Position numbers and translations under genes: made by a program. DNA of 64,000 nt. Source: Silvanigrella paludirubra. Its GTDB lineage: Bacteria > Bdellovibrionota_B > Oligoflexia > Silvanigrellales > Silvanigrellaceae. The notes below the pieces were generated by a model, which saw only the letters and a list, made by a program, of their open reading frames with translations, searched no databases and was not told the DNA's origin. Below, in pieces: positions 27,909-37,390 of the stretch. The stretch covers positions 413,325 through 477,324 of the forward strand of contig NZ_WFLM01000001.1 in NCBI RefSeq assembly GCF_009208775.1, given 5' to 3'. How positions within the stretch are numbered: the first letter of the stretch is position 1; each line of letters begins with the position of its first letter.

Positions 27909-28892
27909 TTATACCAAAGTTTCTTCCCAGGGAAATACAATTTTTCCAGAATCCTTTAACTCTAATGCTTTTTTAACAATAAAAGCAGCGGCCTCTTCCG
28001 CTTCTTTTTTGGGTTGTTTGTGTCCTTCCCATGACTCTTCAATAAGATGTCTTCTTTTTTTTGATACACCTCTTAAGAATTTTTCTTTTATTTCAGGGCT
28101 TTCTAGCCTAAGTCCCATCGAAAGAATTTGATCTGTTAAACTAGAGCATAAGTAAGATAAATGAATTTGATCCAGATCGGCAAGTCTGCTTAAAGAGAGG
28201 AGATCTTCTATGAGTTTTTTTGCTAGTTCAGGGTCTCTTAATTTTATCCCTTCAAGGAGTTTTTCTCTTTGATCTTTTGAAGAAACTTGCAAAACACTTT
28301 TAATTTTTTCAAAACCACCCGCATTGATTTCTCTAGGATTTACATTTCTTTTTAGTTTATCAAGCTCCTCATATAAATTTTCTAATTCGGGAGTATCGAC
28401 ATGATTCATTTGGCTGATACGTAAAATAAGTTCACAGCGAATAAAATCTTCAAAACGTTTAAATAGGGAGCTTGATTTTTCTGGATTTGAAATAGATAGA
28501 ACAAGAGATATTGTTTGTGGAAGTTCTAATTTAAGCCAGTTAAAAAGAATTTTTTCATCTAGTTCATCTAATATTTTTCTAATTTCATCAATTAAAAAAG
28601 AATCTGAAATACTATCAATCCATTTGGGGTCTTTTATTGTATTATTAGCAGCGTATAATATTTTTTTTGCATGTTCTATTGAGAATTTAGCAGAATCTGA
28701 GTTTAAATTTTTAATTATTTTTAAGAATTCTTTTGCAATATTTTCAATATCAGTTTCTGTTAGCATTGGTATTCTTGAAAAAGATCTTAATATTTTTTTG
28801 ACTTCAAATTCAGGAATATTTTGTATTAATTTACTAGCATTTTCTTCTCCAGCTAAAGCAAGAATAGCTGCTGCTTTTTGTGCAGGCGTCAT
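27909..28892 (-). CDS. Divergent FliG-like flagellar motor switch protein
   Basis: A 327-residue protein with the FliG layout. It opens with the characteristic QKAAAILALAGEE helix and ends with a helix leading to GKIVFPWEE, like GEIVI at FliG C-termini. The middle domain has LPQTISLVLSISNPEKSSSLF in place of EHPQTIALILSxLxPxxAA and a GGFEKIKSVL linker. The C-terminal torque helix, usually LLDDRSIQRVLRE with essential charged residues, reads LADLDQIHLSYLCSS here, so the basic residues are largely missing. FliG forms the rotor ring that meets MotA. This copy may be a specialised paralogue or a repurposed switch protein. No other motor gene is adjacent. Confidence 0.75.
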   Translation of the reverse strand: MTPAQKAAAILALAGEENASKLIQNIPEFEVKKILRSFSRIPMLTETDIENIAKEFLKIIKNLNSDSAKFSIEHAKKILYAANNTIKDPKWIDSISDSFLIDEIRKILDELDEKILFNWLKLELPQTISLVLSISNPEKSSSLFKRFEDFIRCELILRISQMNHVDTPELENLYEELDKLKRNVNPREINAGGFEKIKSVLQVSSKDQREKLLEGIKLRDPELAKKLIEDLLSLSRLADLDQIHLSYLCSSLTDQILSMGLRLESPEIKEKFLRGVSKKRRHLIEESWEGHKQPKKEAEEAAAFIVKKALELKDSGKIVFPWEETLV

Positions 28893-28982
28893 TTTGTTTT
28901 TTCCTTAGTAATTTGATTTTTTACGTACTAAACATTATTTTATCATTTTAAGTTAGCCAACCTAAACTTTTGAGGCACATTA

Positions 28983-29426
28983 ATGTCAACAAATAATCCA
29001 ATTAGGGTCGTAAGCCCAAGCGAAGTAGTGATTAATAATAAGGTTTATATTCGAGTCACTTCTCATTTAGTTTTAAGTGCGCATCTAAATGCAGCGAATA
29101 ATCTTTTTGGTGGTCTTCTTGTTCAATGGGCTGATGAGTGTGCTGGTATTTATGTCATGGAAATTTTAAAAACGCATCATGTTGTAACAAAAAAAATATC
29201 GGAAGTTCTTTTTAATGAGCCCGCTAAACTAGGTGACGTTCTAGAGTTTTTGTGCTGCGTTAAATCTGTTGGCAAAACATCGATCACGGTAGAATGCGTA
29301 ACAAGAGCAAAACAGATTGACACAGAAGATAGACTACGTACTATCTTAAACTGCGATCTCGTGTTTGTGAAAATAGATAAATTTGGCCGATCTACCCACC
29401 ATAATTTTGTATTAGAGGAAAGCTAA
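28983..29426 (+). CDS. Acyl-CoA thioesterase, hot-dog fold
   Basis: A 147-residue hot-dog thioesterase of the YciA/4HBT group, hydrolysing acyl-CoA to free acid and CoA in the cytoplasm. The central helix sequence ANNLFGGLLVQWADECAG matches the family pattern NPxGxLFGGxLLxxxDxAAG, with the catalytic Asp in WADE. GAGG lies eight bases before the ATG. The acetoacetyl-CoA synthetase starts four bases downstream, so the two may balance a CoA-ester pool. Confidence 0.85.
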   Translation: MSTNNPIRVVSPSEVVINNKVYIRVTSHLVLSAHLNAANNLFGGLLVQWADECAGIYVMEILKTHHVVTKKISEVLFNEPAKLGDVLEFLCCVKSVGKTSITVECVTRAKQIDTEDRLRTILNCDLVFVKIDKFGRSTHHNFVLEES

Positions 29427-29429
29427 TTT

Positions 29430-31454
29430 ATGTTTAAAGCTCAACAATTTAAAACATTTTTTACAAGTTCTGCCGAATGTCAATGGGAACCCTCACAAGA
29501 AAAAGTTTATTCTTCCAATTTGTATCATTTTATAAAAGCTGTTAACTTAAAATTTAATTTAAATATTACTAATTTTGAAGAGCTTTATCGCTGGTCAATT
29601 GGGACAGATCATTTAAAAAATGTAGAAAATTTTTGGAGCTTTTTATGGGATTATACGAATATAAAATCGACTATAAAAGGAAATATAATAGCAGAAAATT
29701 TAACTTCTTTTGAAAATGTTAAATGGTTTCCAGAAGCAAAGCTAAATTTCGCTGAAAATATTTTAAGGAAAAAAAATAACGATAATGCCATCCTTTTTAA
29801 AGGTGAAAATATTCTTTCACGTAATTTAACTTGGCTGGAGTTAAATCAAAATGTTTCAAAAATTCAGCAATTTTTAATTGAAAATAATATAAAAACAGAA
29901 GATCGTATTGCTTTATTTATTCCAAATATACCAGAGGCTATTGTCTTTCTTCTTGCGGCATCAAGTATTGGTGCTATTTGTACTTTTTGTTCTCCAGATT
30001 TTGGGGTGCAGGGTATTATCGATCGTTTTAGTCAAGTAGAACCTACTGTATTTGTATATTCAGATTATTATTTATACAATGGAAAAAAAATATCTACTAT
30101 TGAAAAAGTAAATGAATCCTTAAAAAGGCTTCCTACAATTAAAAAAATTGTTGAGATATCCTATTTTTCAGAGAAAAATAGTGAATTTTTGCTTTCTAAA
30201 AATTTAAAAGAAAATTTTAAATTTTACCATTCTATTTTAAATGAATACTCTAGTAAAGAAATTTCATTTAAACAATTGCCATTTAATCATCCCTTATACA
30301 TCATGTATTCTTCAGGAACAACGGGAATTCCAAAATGTATTGTTCATGGGGCAGGTGGTACTTTATTACAACATTTAAAAGAACATCAATTGCATTGTGA
30401 TTTTAAATCTGGAGATAAGGTATTTTATTATACAACATGTGGTTGGATGATGTGGCAATGGCTTGTATCAAGTTTAGCTTCAGAATGTACTGTTTTGCTT
30501 TATGATGGTTCTCCTTTTTATCCATCACCAGATGTTTTATTTGAATATATTGATAAGGAACAAGCTCGATTTTTTGGTACTTCTGCTAAGTTTATAGATT
30601 CCATTCGAAAAATTAATTTAATTCCTAAAGAAAAGTATTCATTTCAATATTTAGATACGATTGGCTCTACTGGGTCGCCTTTGGTTGCTGAAAGTTTTGA
30701 TTATGTTTATTTAAATATAAAACAAAATATTTGTTTATCGTCTTTATCAGGTGGTACAGATATTATTTCCTGTTTTGTTCTTGGAAACCCTATAGGAAAA
30801 GTCTATCGTGGTGAAATACAGTCATGTGGATTAGGAATGAAAGTTGAAGTTTTTTCAGATGAGGGCAAAAAGATTTATAGTGATAAAGGAGAACTTGTCT
30901 GCTCATTGCCATTTCCATCTCAACCAATATATTTTTGGAATGACAAAGATAATTCAAAATATAAAGCAAGTTACTTTAATAAATATAAAAATGTTTGGCA
31001 CCATGGTGACTGGATGGAAATAAATGATCATGGTGGTATCATTATTTATGGAAGATCTGACTCCACATTAAATCCTGGTGGAGTTCGTATTGGAACTGCT
31101 GAAATATATCGGCAAGTAGAACAGTTTGACGAAATAATAGAATCTCTAGCCATAGATCAAAAATGGGGTAATGATTCTCGAATTATTCTTTTCGTTAAGA
31201 TGAAAGAAGGAAAAAATTTGAGTGATTTGCTTATTCAGGATATAAAATTAAAATTAAAAATAAATTGTTCGCCAAGACATATTCCAGCTAAAATTATTGC
31301 TGTACCAGATATCCCTAAAACAAAATCGGGTAAAATTGTAGAAATTGCAGTAAAAAATATTGTAAATAAAAATGAAGTAAAAAATAAAGAGTCTATGGCA
31401 AATCCTGATTCTTTACTTTTTTTTGAGAATATTAATGAATTAACTATGGAATAA
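29430..31454 (+). CDS. Acetoacetyl-CoA synthetase
   Basis: ANL-superfamily ligase of 674 residues, activating acetoacetate to acetoacetyl-CoA through an adenylate. Visible are the P-loop YSSGTTGIPKCIVHG, the acetoacetate-CoA-ligase segment YTTCGWMMWQW, SGGTDIISCF, and the hinge/A8 region GRSDSTLNPGGVRIGTAEIY. The catalytic lysine occurs near the end in PKTKSGKIVE. This family lets cells use ketone bodies or poly-hydroxybutyrate products for acyl-CoA supply. AGAGGAAAGC precedes the ATG. It forms an operon with the upstream thioesterase and the downstream phosphatase. Confidence 0.9.
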   Translation: MFKAQQFKTFFTSSAECQWEPSQEKVYSSNLYHFIKAVNLKFNLNITNFEELYRWSIGTDHLKNVENFWSFLWDYTNIKSTIKGNIIAENLTSFENVKWFPEAKLNFAENILRKKNNDNAILFKGENILSRNLTWLELNQNVSKIQQFLIENNIKTEDRIALFIPNIPEAIVFLLAASSIGAICTFCSPDFGVQGIIDRFSQVEPTVFVYSDYYLYNGKKISTIEKVNESLKRLPTIKKIVEISYFSEKNSEFLLSKNLKENFKFYHSILNEYSSKEISFKQLPFNHPLYIMYSSGTTGIPKCIVHGAGGTLLQHLKEHQLHCDFKSGDKVFYYTTCGWMMWQWLVSSLASECTVLLYDGSPFYPSPDVLFEYIDKEQARFFGTSAKFIDSIRKINLIPKEKYSFQYLDTIGSTGSPLVAESFDYVYLNIKQNICLSSLSGGTDIISCFVLGNPIGKVYRGEIQSCGLGMKVEVFSDEGKKIYSDKGELVCSLPFPSQPIYFWNDKDNSKYKASYFNKYKNVWHHGDWMEINDHGGIIIYGRSDSTLNPGGVRIGTAEIYRQVEQFDEIIESLAIDQKWGNDSRIILFVKMKEGKNLSDLLIQDIKLKLKINCSPRHIPAKIIAVPDIPKTKSGKIVEIAVKNIVNKNEVKNKESMANPDSLLFFENINELTME

Positions 31455-31456
31455 AA

Positions 31457-32332
31457 ATGCAAATTGAGGAATCACATCGTTTACCAATATTAATTTTGTT
31501 TCGTCATGGGCAGACTGATTACAATGCACAAAAGCGTTTTCAAGGACAAATAAATTGCTCACTTAACCCAAATGGCATTGAACAAGCTCATAAAACCGCT
31601 GAACATATTACTGAATTGCTAAAATTGCTTTTAACTAAAAATAGCAATTCTAAAATAATAGAATGTTTAACATCTGATCTTCAAAGATCAAAAGAAACAT
31701 CGCAAACTGTGTCTAAACTGATAGAAAAAAATTTAAATATCAAATTAAGTTTTATAGAAACTGTTTCTTTACGTGAATACCATTCTGGTGAATTAACAAA
31801 TTATACCATAGATGAATATTCAGAAAAATATCCTAAAGTAATAGAAGAATATTTTAAATCCTATAAAGAAGATCCTTGGAACACGAAATTCCCTGGAAAA
31901 GAAGCTGAGTCTTGGCATATGGTTTCAAAAAGAATTTCAAAAAATTTAAAAAAATTAAATGATAATTTTATTTCATTTGAGAAAGAGCAAAATAAATTAT
32001 CAAAAAAATTAATAGAAAATACCTCAAACAATATTTATATATGGTCTACCCATGGTGGTATTATCCGAAACCTGTTGCACCTCATGTCTATTGACCAAAA
32101 CAATGAAATTCAATCCTATGGCAACGGGGATGTTCTTCTTTTGCGTCCTGTTATGAATTATAAAAACATAAATAAATTTAATGAAAATAAAGATACAGAC
32201 AATCCAGCAGCTATATATCCTCTTGAACAAGCTAAATTTCATGAATTTTATGTTGTTTGGGAAATTTTAAATCACTTAAAAGTTGGTGATTCCGTAACTG
32301 CTTTAACGGACTTACAATCGCATATAAAATAA
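31457..32332 (+). CDS. Histidine phosphatase family protein
   Basis: A 291-residue member of the phosphoglycerate-mutase-like superfamily. The phosphate-accepting motif RHGQTDYN is at residues 16-23, followed by FQGQINCSLNPNG and the LTSDLQRSKET segment with its conserved arginine. The second catalytic histidine is in WSTHGGIIRNL. The family covers broad phosphatases, alpha-ribazole phosphatase and sugar-phosphate phosphatases, and the substrate is not evident. It begins two bases after the acetoacetyl-CoA synthetase stop, so it is likely co-translated. Confidence 0.85.
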   Translation: MQIEESHRLPILILFRHGQTDYNAQKRFQGQINCSLNPNGIEQAHKTAEHITELLKLLLTKNSNSKIIECLTSDLQRSKETSQTVSKLIEKNLNIKLSFIETVSLREYHSGELTNYTIDEYSEKYPKVIEEYFKSYKEDPWNTKFPGKEAESWHMVSKRISKNLKKLNDNFISFEKEQNKLSKKLIENTSNNIYIWSTHGGIIRNLLHLMSIDQNNEIQSYGNGDVLLLRPVMNYKNINKFNENKDTDNPAAIYPLEQAKFHEFYVVWEILNHLKVGDSVTALTDLQSHIK

Positions 32333-32390
32333 AATTTATTTTATGTGTCAATAATTTAACATCTAGGAATTTATTACATTCAGATCCTTT

Positions 32391-32405
32391 CCGAAATTTA
32401 TAAAA
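32391..32405 (+). promoter_or_regulatory. CCGAA box upstream of LysM-like/FN3 x2 gene
   Basis: CCGAAATTTATAAAA, first base 41 nt before the TTG start at 32432. It is a member of the four-gene shared element and the least conserved in its 3' half. Confidence 0.45.
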
Positions 32406-32431
32406 GATTAAATTTTTTGGAGAGACTAATT

Positions 32432-33973
32432 TTGAATCGTTTTAAAGGATTTTTAAATAAAATATTTATAATATTATTAGTTGCCTTATCCTTTATACAC
32501 GATATTACAAATGCGGCTGAAAAAAATTATTTAATTTATAACGTAAAAAAACACGATACCCTATATAAAATTCTTAAAAAATATAAATTATTTCCTATAT
32601 TTGGTAAAAAGGGTTACTTAAAAAAGACTCTTGAATTAAACCCTAATAAAAAGAAAACAAAAGGTAATTTAATTTACCCAAGAGAAAAAATAAAAATTCC
32701 AATATTAGTGAATAAAAAATTACCTGCAAAAACAATTCAACAAAAAAATGAAGAATTACAACCTCCACCACCCGAAGTAAAAACGACTATTGAATTAAAA
32801 TCTAAATTGGATTCAAGAGATGTTATTTTGAACTGGGATGTAAAAGATCAACAACAACCTCTTACATTTGAAATCCAAAGATCATTATTTAGTGGAACTC
32901 AGTATAGGATCCTTTCACAAAATATCAAAGAAAATGAATTTAAAGACATGGATTTGGTTTTAAATAATACTTATTATTATATTGTAAATGGAGTTGATTC
33001 ATCTGGAAAAACAATTACTTCAAATGAAGTTTCAATTTTATACAGCCCCATATTTTTTAAAAGTCTTTCAGGTAAATTAAATGAGAAAAAAATAGAATTG
33101 AAATGGGAGGAATATGATAAAAATAATAAAGCAACATATGAGGTTAAACGAGCAACTGTAAAAGGCGAAGAATATAGAGTTATTGCTGATAATTTAGATT
33201 CACTTAATTTCACAGATGAATCTATTGCTCCAAATAAAACATATACCTACATGATAACTGCAAAATCTTCCGGAGTTGAAATTGCTAATTCTAATGAAAT
33301 TAGTGTTACTTCATATAAAGGCTTTGATATTCCCTCAGCATTTAAATATTCATTAGGTACTTCTTATCTTTCTTATCATGAGTATAATACACAGAATAAT
33401 ACTGATGTCGTTTTAAATTCATCTGTAAGTCCTAGTTTCGATTTTAAATATTCATTAGATTGGACAAAAGAATTTTCCACTTACTCTTCATTAGGTTTTA
33501 TTTATATAGATTTATTAAATTCATCTTTTTATAACATTGCAAATAATCCAAATTATTTATTTAATTTCCATTTAGGCTTATTTTATAATTTTTATAAAAA
33601 TTTGTATGTAATAAATGACTTATCTTTTTCACAAGATGTCATTTATAAACCTTATAGTAACAATAATTCATTACAAAAAATATTTACTTTTAATAATAAA
33701 ATATCTGGAGGTGTTTATTTTCTTAAGACAGATTCATTAAAAATTGCAACAGAAGCTGGTTATATATTCACATTACCTTTTGGATATAATCCTGTAAGTG
33801 TAGGAAATGGATATGAATTGTCTTTTAAAATAAACAAACAATTTTCCATTTTTGAATTTGGTAGCAGGTTATATTATTTAAATAGAAATGTAAATACACC
33901 TCAAGTGAAATCAAATATAAATGATTTTGGTATCATAGGTGAATTTAGCGTTCCCTTAAGTATTGGTAATTAA
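32432..33973 (+). CDS. LysM-like / FN3 x2 / outer-membrane beta-barrel protein
   Basis: A compact 513-residue relative of the product at 7893-10943: a signal peptide ending near TNAAE, one LysM-like module with PIFGKKGYL and NLIYPREKIKIP (about residues 33-95), two fibronectin III modules marked by LNWDV and LKWEE, then the same ~210-residue barrel domain (shared YxDLLxSxxYxI, SQDVIY, GYxFxLPxGY, YYLNRNVNT). The frame is open to 32417, but the TTG at 32432 has GGAGAG seven bases upstream and leaves a clean signal peptide. It is the first gene of a pair with the barrel protein downstream. Peptidoglycan binding and outer-membrane insertion are inferred from the domains. Confidence 0.78.
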   Translation: MNRFKGFLNKIFIILLVALSFIHDITNAAEKNYLIYNVKKHDTLYKILKKYKLFPIFGKKGYLKKTLELNPNKKKTKGNLIYPREKIKIPILVNKKLPAKTIQQKNEELQPPPPEVKTTIELKSKLDSRDVILNWDVKDQQQPLTFEIQRSLFSGTQYRILSQNIKENEFKDMDLVLNNTYYYIVNGVDSSGKTITSNEVSILYSPIFFKSLSGKLNEKKIELKWEEYDKNNKATYEVKRATVKGEEYRVIADNLDSLNFTDESIAPNKTYTYMITAKSSGVEIANSNEISVTSYKGFDIPSAFKYSLGTSYLSYHEYNTQNNTDVVLNSSVSPSFDFKYSLDWTKEFSTYSSLGFIYIDLLNSSFYNIANNPNYLFNFHLGLFYNFYKNLYVINDLSFSQDVIYKPYSNNNSLQKIFTFNNKISGGVYFLKTDSLKIATEAGYIFTLPFGYNPVSVGNGYELSFKINKQFSIFEFGSRLYYLNRNVNTPQVKSNINDFGIIGEFSVPLSIGN

Positions 33974-33997
33974 TATGAATTATAAGGAGGATTCATA

Positions 33998-34849
33998 TTG
34001 TTTAATAGAAAAATAAGATATATTAAATTACTTATACTTATTTTAATTTCATATTATTTATCATACGATTTGCATGCGGAAGAGCTGACAACAACAGCTG
34101 CCGCAATAGAAACTGAAAAAACGGAACAAAAATCAGAATTAAATAATGAAAAATTAAATAACCCAAGTAATAATTCAGAGAAAGAAAAAAAAGAGAATGA
34201 CAAACCATTTAATTCATTTTATTTAGATGGTGAGTTTCGTTATTTTTCTATATCTGGTACAGATCAGCTTTATAATGTTTCACAAAAGTTAACATTTAGA
34301 GCTGCTTCTCTTGAAGAAGTAGGATTTATTCAAAATTGGCATAAAGATTTTAAATCCTATTTAGGAGTAAACTATTCAATTTTACAAGTTTCAGACTCCA
34401 ATGCAGGAATTACTATAAATAATAGTGTTAATAGAGAAATAAATTTTGTTGCTGGCGCTAAATATAATCTCTTCTCTTTTTTATATTTACAAACAGAATA
34501 TAGTTATGGAGGAATCCTTGTTTTTCGTGCTTTAAATCTTCAATCTGTTAAAATTGAAAGTATATTTATATCAAAATTAAATATGGGTGGCGGGATTACA
34601 TTTTTAAATTATTCATCCTTTGGAATACATGCAGAGGGAGCATATGATCTTGTATTTCCTAATAACGATTCGAATTATGGTAACATAAGTGGTAATGGAT
34701 TTGAAACAGCACTTCTTTTTACTTACGAAAGAAATGATTGGGGTATAAAAAGTAAATTTTATTATAATTCTCTAAATTTAAAAACAACACCAATAAATTT
34801 GCAGTATCAAGAATATGGAGTTCGACTAGGTTTTTATTTAGATTTATAA
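33998..34849 (+). CDS. Outer-membrane beta-barrel protein
   Basis: A 283-residue protein with a signal peptide to about residue 28 (ending LHAEE), a Lys/Glu/Asn-rich linker, and an amphipathic barrel from about residue 70. The barrel resembles the C-terminus of the product at 24307-26064 but the LysM-like part is absent. AAGGAGG lies seven bases before the TTG start, one of the best ribosome sites in the window. With the gene 24 bases upstream it reproduces, side by side, the two barrel types that flank the giant FN3 protein. This suggests the two barrels function as a couple. Confidence 0.75.
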   Translation: MFNRKIRYIKLLILILISYYLSYDLHAEELTTTAAAIETEKTEQKSELNNEKLNNPSNNSEKEKKENDKPFNSFYLDGEFRYFSISGTDQLYNVSQKLTFRAASLEEVGFIQNWHKDFKSYLGVNYSILQVSDSNAGITINNSVNREINFVAGAKYNLFSFLYLQTEYSYGGILVFRALNLQSVKIESIFISKLNMGGGITFLNYSSFGIHAEGAYDLVFPNNDSNYGNISGNGFETALLFTYERNDWGIKSKFYYNSLNLKTTPINLQYQEYGVRLGFYLDL

Positions 34850-34867
34850 AGTTTTTATTTAGAAATA

Positions 34868-35860
34868 TTATTCTTTCCAAACTAAGGGGTGTTCTTTTGT
34901 TTTATCTGCGACAACAAATATTTCTCCAGGTAATGGAGGTATTGCTTCACCATTTTCAGTTCTTTTGGGGTATTTTGGAAATAAAATATAACCAGAATAT
35001 TTAGAAAATATGTCCTTACCAAATTGATTCACGCCTAATTTTGTCTCTGTCGTTATGGATTTAAAATTTATAATTCCTTCATTCAGTTGCATTTTAGCAT
35101 GATGAAAAGGTTCTCTGTAAACAATATTCAAAAATTCAAAATCTATATTTTTGCGAGAAAGTTTTATAATTGAGCTATGGTTTAGAAAGACTTTATCTAA
35201 ACATTTTAGAGAGCGTTTCATAATTTCATACGACATAATTTCCGATTCTTTATGAAAGCCTTTTTCACCTAACTCTATCGTAATACCTGCTTTATGAAGA
35301 GATCTTACAAATTCATCGGTGCACATTCCTGCAGAAGAAAAAGAAACACCTTTTTTCCTTGTGACTAAAGTATTTGCAACTCCAGCTGCTCTTGCCCAAT
35401 AATAGCTTTGTTTATTCATTTCAAAAATATAGAATGGTTTTAAACAGGGCATAATGGTTTGATGAAAATCGAAATAAACATCAGCTTGTTTTAACAGAGG
35501 CATGATTTCAAGAGCTCTTTTTCTTTCTTTACTTAATGCGCCTTTATAATTTTCTCCAAAACTCCGATTTAAATCGGATTCAACAAAACGTAAATTTTTA
35601 AGGCACGCTTCAATATTTCCAAGAAAAAATGAAACTTTTCCAAAAAATTTAATTTTATTTGATATAATATCATCAATGCATTTTAGAATACCAGGCAAAG
35701 AGCCAACTTCATTGCCATGAACAAGAGAAGAAAAAATAATATGACCAGAATGTTTTCCCTTATTTATAGTTATGGAATAAGGAATTCCATTGCCATATTT
35801 TTTTTCATATTTTTGGAATTCATTTAAATAGTATGCTACTTTTTCTTGATATTTTTCCAA
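34868..35860 (-). CDS. Succinylglutamate desuccinylase/aspartoacylase-like zinc carboxypeptidase
   Basis: A 330-residue member of the AstE/AspA branch of M14-fold metallohydrolases. Zinc ligands are visible as H and E in SLVHGNEVGS and the later H in DFHQT. Further family segments are ESDLNRSFG (substrate contacts) and the catalytic Glu in ITIELGEKG. It would remove an acyl group from an N-acyl amino acid or cut a short peptide in the cytoplasm; the substrate is unknown. The frame opens at a TTG at 35899, but the TTG at 35860 has AAAAGGAA seven bases before it and is the better start. No other arginine-catabolism gene is adjacent. Confidence 0.82.
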   Translation of the reverse strand: MEKYQEKVAYYLNEFQKYEKKYGNGIPYSITINKGKHSGHIIFSSLVHGNEVGSLPGILKCIDDIISNKIKFFGKVSFFLGNIEACLKNLRFVESDLNRSFGENYKGALSKERKRALEIMPLLKQADVYFDFHQTIMPCLKPFYIFEMNKQSYYWARAAGVANTLVTRKKGVSFSSAGMCTDEFVRSLHKAGITIELGEKGFHKESEIMSYEIMKRSLKCLDKVFLNHSSIIKLSRKNIDFEFLNIVYREPFHHAKMQLNEGIINFKSITTETKLGVNQFGKDIFSKYSGYILFPKYPKRTENGEAIPPLPGEIFVVADKTKEHPLVWKE

Positions 35861-36031
35861 AATAAATTCCTTTTTCTTTGTTGTCTTAGAATAAAACAAA
35901 TTTTAAAGACAAATGAACATAAATTTGAATATCTAAAAGATCAATATGGAGTTCTTTAATTTAGAAGATTGACTTATAAAATATTCTTTATTATTGTACA
36001 ATTTGTTTACTTTATTAAGTGAGGCTTTATT

Positions 36032-36325
36032 TTGCCAATTTATCTCTATGAACCTACATTATGGTCTGAAAATGAAGAAGTAAAAGAATGTTGTTTTTTT
36101 GAAATAATTCAATCATTTAAGGACGAGCCTCTTCAAGCCTGCCCAACGTGCGGACATAAAATTCACCGTGCTGTTACTTCGTTTAGTGTAACAAATAAAA
36201 CAAAAGACTCCTCATTAAGTGAAAATGATTTATATCAAAGTTTTCATAAAAATAAGGATTCTCCATCTGCTAAAGCTGCGCAAATGGCAATGAGACATAT
36301 TTGTCGCTCAGGATGTAGTCATTAA
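36032..36325 (+). CDS. FmdB-type zinc-ribbon protein
   Basis: A 97-residue protein opening MPIYLYEP like FmdB-family regulatory proteins (MPIYEYxCxxCG). The second knuckle is intact (ACPTCGHKIHRAVTSF), but the first CxxC is replaced by an insert ending in a Cys pair (KECCFFEIIQSF). A late Cys/His group (CRSGCSH) may supply other ligands. Translation starts at TTG with GTGAGG upstream. The family's role is not settled; some members act in transcription control. Confidence 0.8.
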   Translation: MPIYLYEPTLWSENEEVKECCFFEIIQSFKDEPLQACPTCGHKIHRAVTSFSVTNKTKDSSLSENDLYQSFHKNKDSPSAKAAQMAMRHICRSGCSH

Positions 36326-36331
36326 ATTTGA

Positions 36332-37303
36332 TTATTTCTCAAAAAACAATACAGTTTTCGGCTTCTTTTGAACATCTCGGATAGACTGATCACCTCTTGC
36401 TATGGCAATCGCTCTCGTTAATTTGCCTTTTTCAACTTCAAAAACTAAAACACCTATTTTTTGCAATATCATAAAAATGCCGAGACCAGCCCCAGGGGTT
36501 CCTTCTTTAACGGCTTCTGTTTCTTTATATCCGACTCCAAATCGAATATATTTCGTAATACCATCGCCTTGAAAAGTGCCAAATTTATCACAAACACTCA
36601 TAACAAAACTAACACCCTCGAAAAAGCAATTTAATTCTATGCTTTCTTCATCTTTTAAGGCAACAGGTATGGTTCGATCAATATTATTTCTCGTAGGACA
36701 AGCATCCCAAATGGCATTCATTAAAAATTCATCAACAATATCACCTAGTATTTTAGAATATGAATTAGATCCCGCAACAAGTTTATCTTTATTTTTTTGA
36801 ATTTCATTGTGGAAAAAATCTGTTACTTTTGATTGAAGCTCAGATCTTTCAGAAGAATGCATTACTTTATGAGTAAATATAGTTGGATTCAACAAATTTA
36901 AATTATGAATAAGTGGTTTACTTGCATTAGATTTATAAGTTATTATTTGAACTAAAATTGTTTTTAATAAATCAATATGAATGATTCCTATTAAATACCT
37001 TATACTTTTCATCTCTTCTTTGTATTTTTCAAAAAGAGAAAGCTCTTTATCGTTAGGCATGATAATAAAATTTGAGCTAATAAGATTTTTAGCTTTTGAA
37101 ACGAAATAAACAAAATCAATTGCGTCAGATAAAATAAAATATTCGGTATCTTTTTTTATGCTCGAAATAATTTCTGTATTTAAGGATTCATTACTCAGAG
37201 TCGTAGAGGTCGATTGACAGGCATGCTGAATCGCATCCAGCTGATTCTGGTTAATATTTTTCCTAAGATTTTCTGTTATATAAAAACAAAGTGAAGACAT
37301 CAT
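36332..37303 (-). CDS. GHKL ATPase-domain protein, possible anti-sigma/partner-switch kinase
   Basis: A 323-residue cytoplasmic protein. The N-terminal ~150 residues are helical and unrecognised. The C-terminal part looks like a HATPase_c_2 domain: an N-box in DIVDEFLMNAIWDACP, a VCDKFGTF segment at the G1-box place and an EGTPGAGLGIFMIL G2-box. No histidine-kinase dimerisation helix with a phospho-His is seen, so an RsbW/SpoIIAB-like kinase is more likely than a two-component sensor. Two adjacent ATGs follow AAGGACA; the second (37300) has the better spacing. The STAS protein at 52489-52989 might be its antagonist, which is speculation. Confidence 0.6.
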   Translation of the reverse strand: MMSSLCFYITENLRKNINQNQLDAIQHACQSTSTTLSNESLNTEIISSIKKDTEYFILSDAIDFVYFVSKAKNLISSNFIIMPNDKELSLFEKYKEEMKSIRYLIGIIHIDLLKTILVQIITYKSNASKPLIHNLNLLNPTIFTHKVMHSSERSELQSKVTDFFHNEIQKNKDKLVAGSNSYSKILGDIVDEFLMNAIWDACPTRNNIDRTIPVALKDEESIELNCFFEGVSFVMSVCDKFGTFQGDGITKYIRFGVGYKETEAVKEGTPGAGLGIFMILQKIGVLVFEVEKGKLTRAIAIARGDQSIRDVQKKPKTVLFFEK

Positions 37304-37390
37304 TGTCCTTATAATAATGATTTTATAAAATTCTTACTTTTTTTAACGTTTTGGTCAAAGAAATACGTCGGATTTCTGCTAGGAATATTT

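Noticed and set aside
32330-32365. A/T hairpin after the phosphatase gene as a terminator
   Set aside because: The stem has no G or C and only a one-base loop, and no T run follows it; it is likely chance in such AT-rich DNA.
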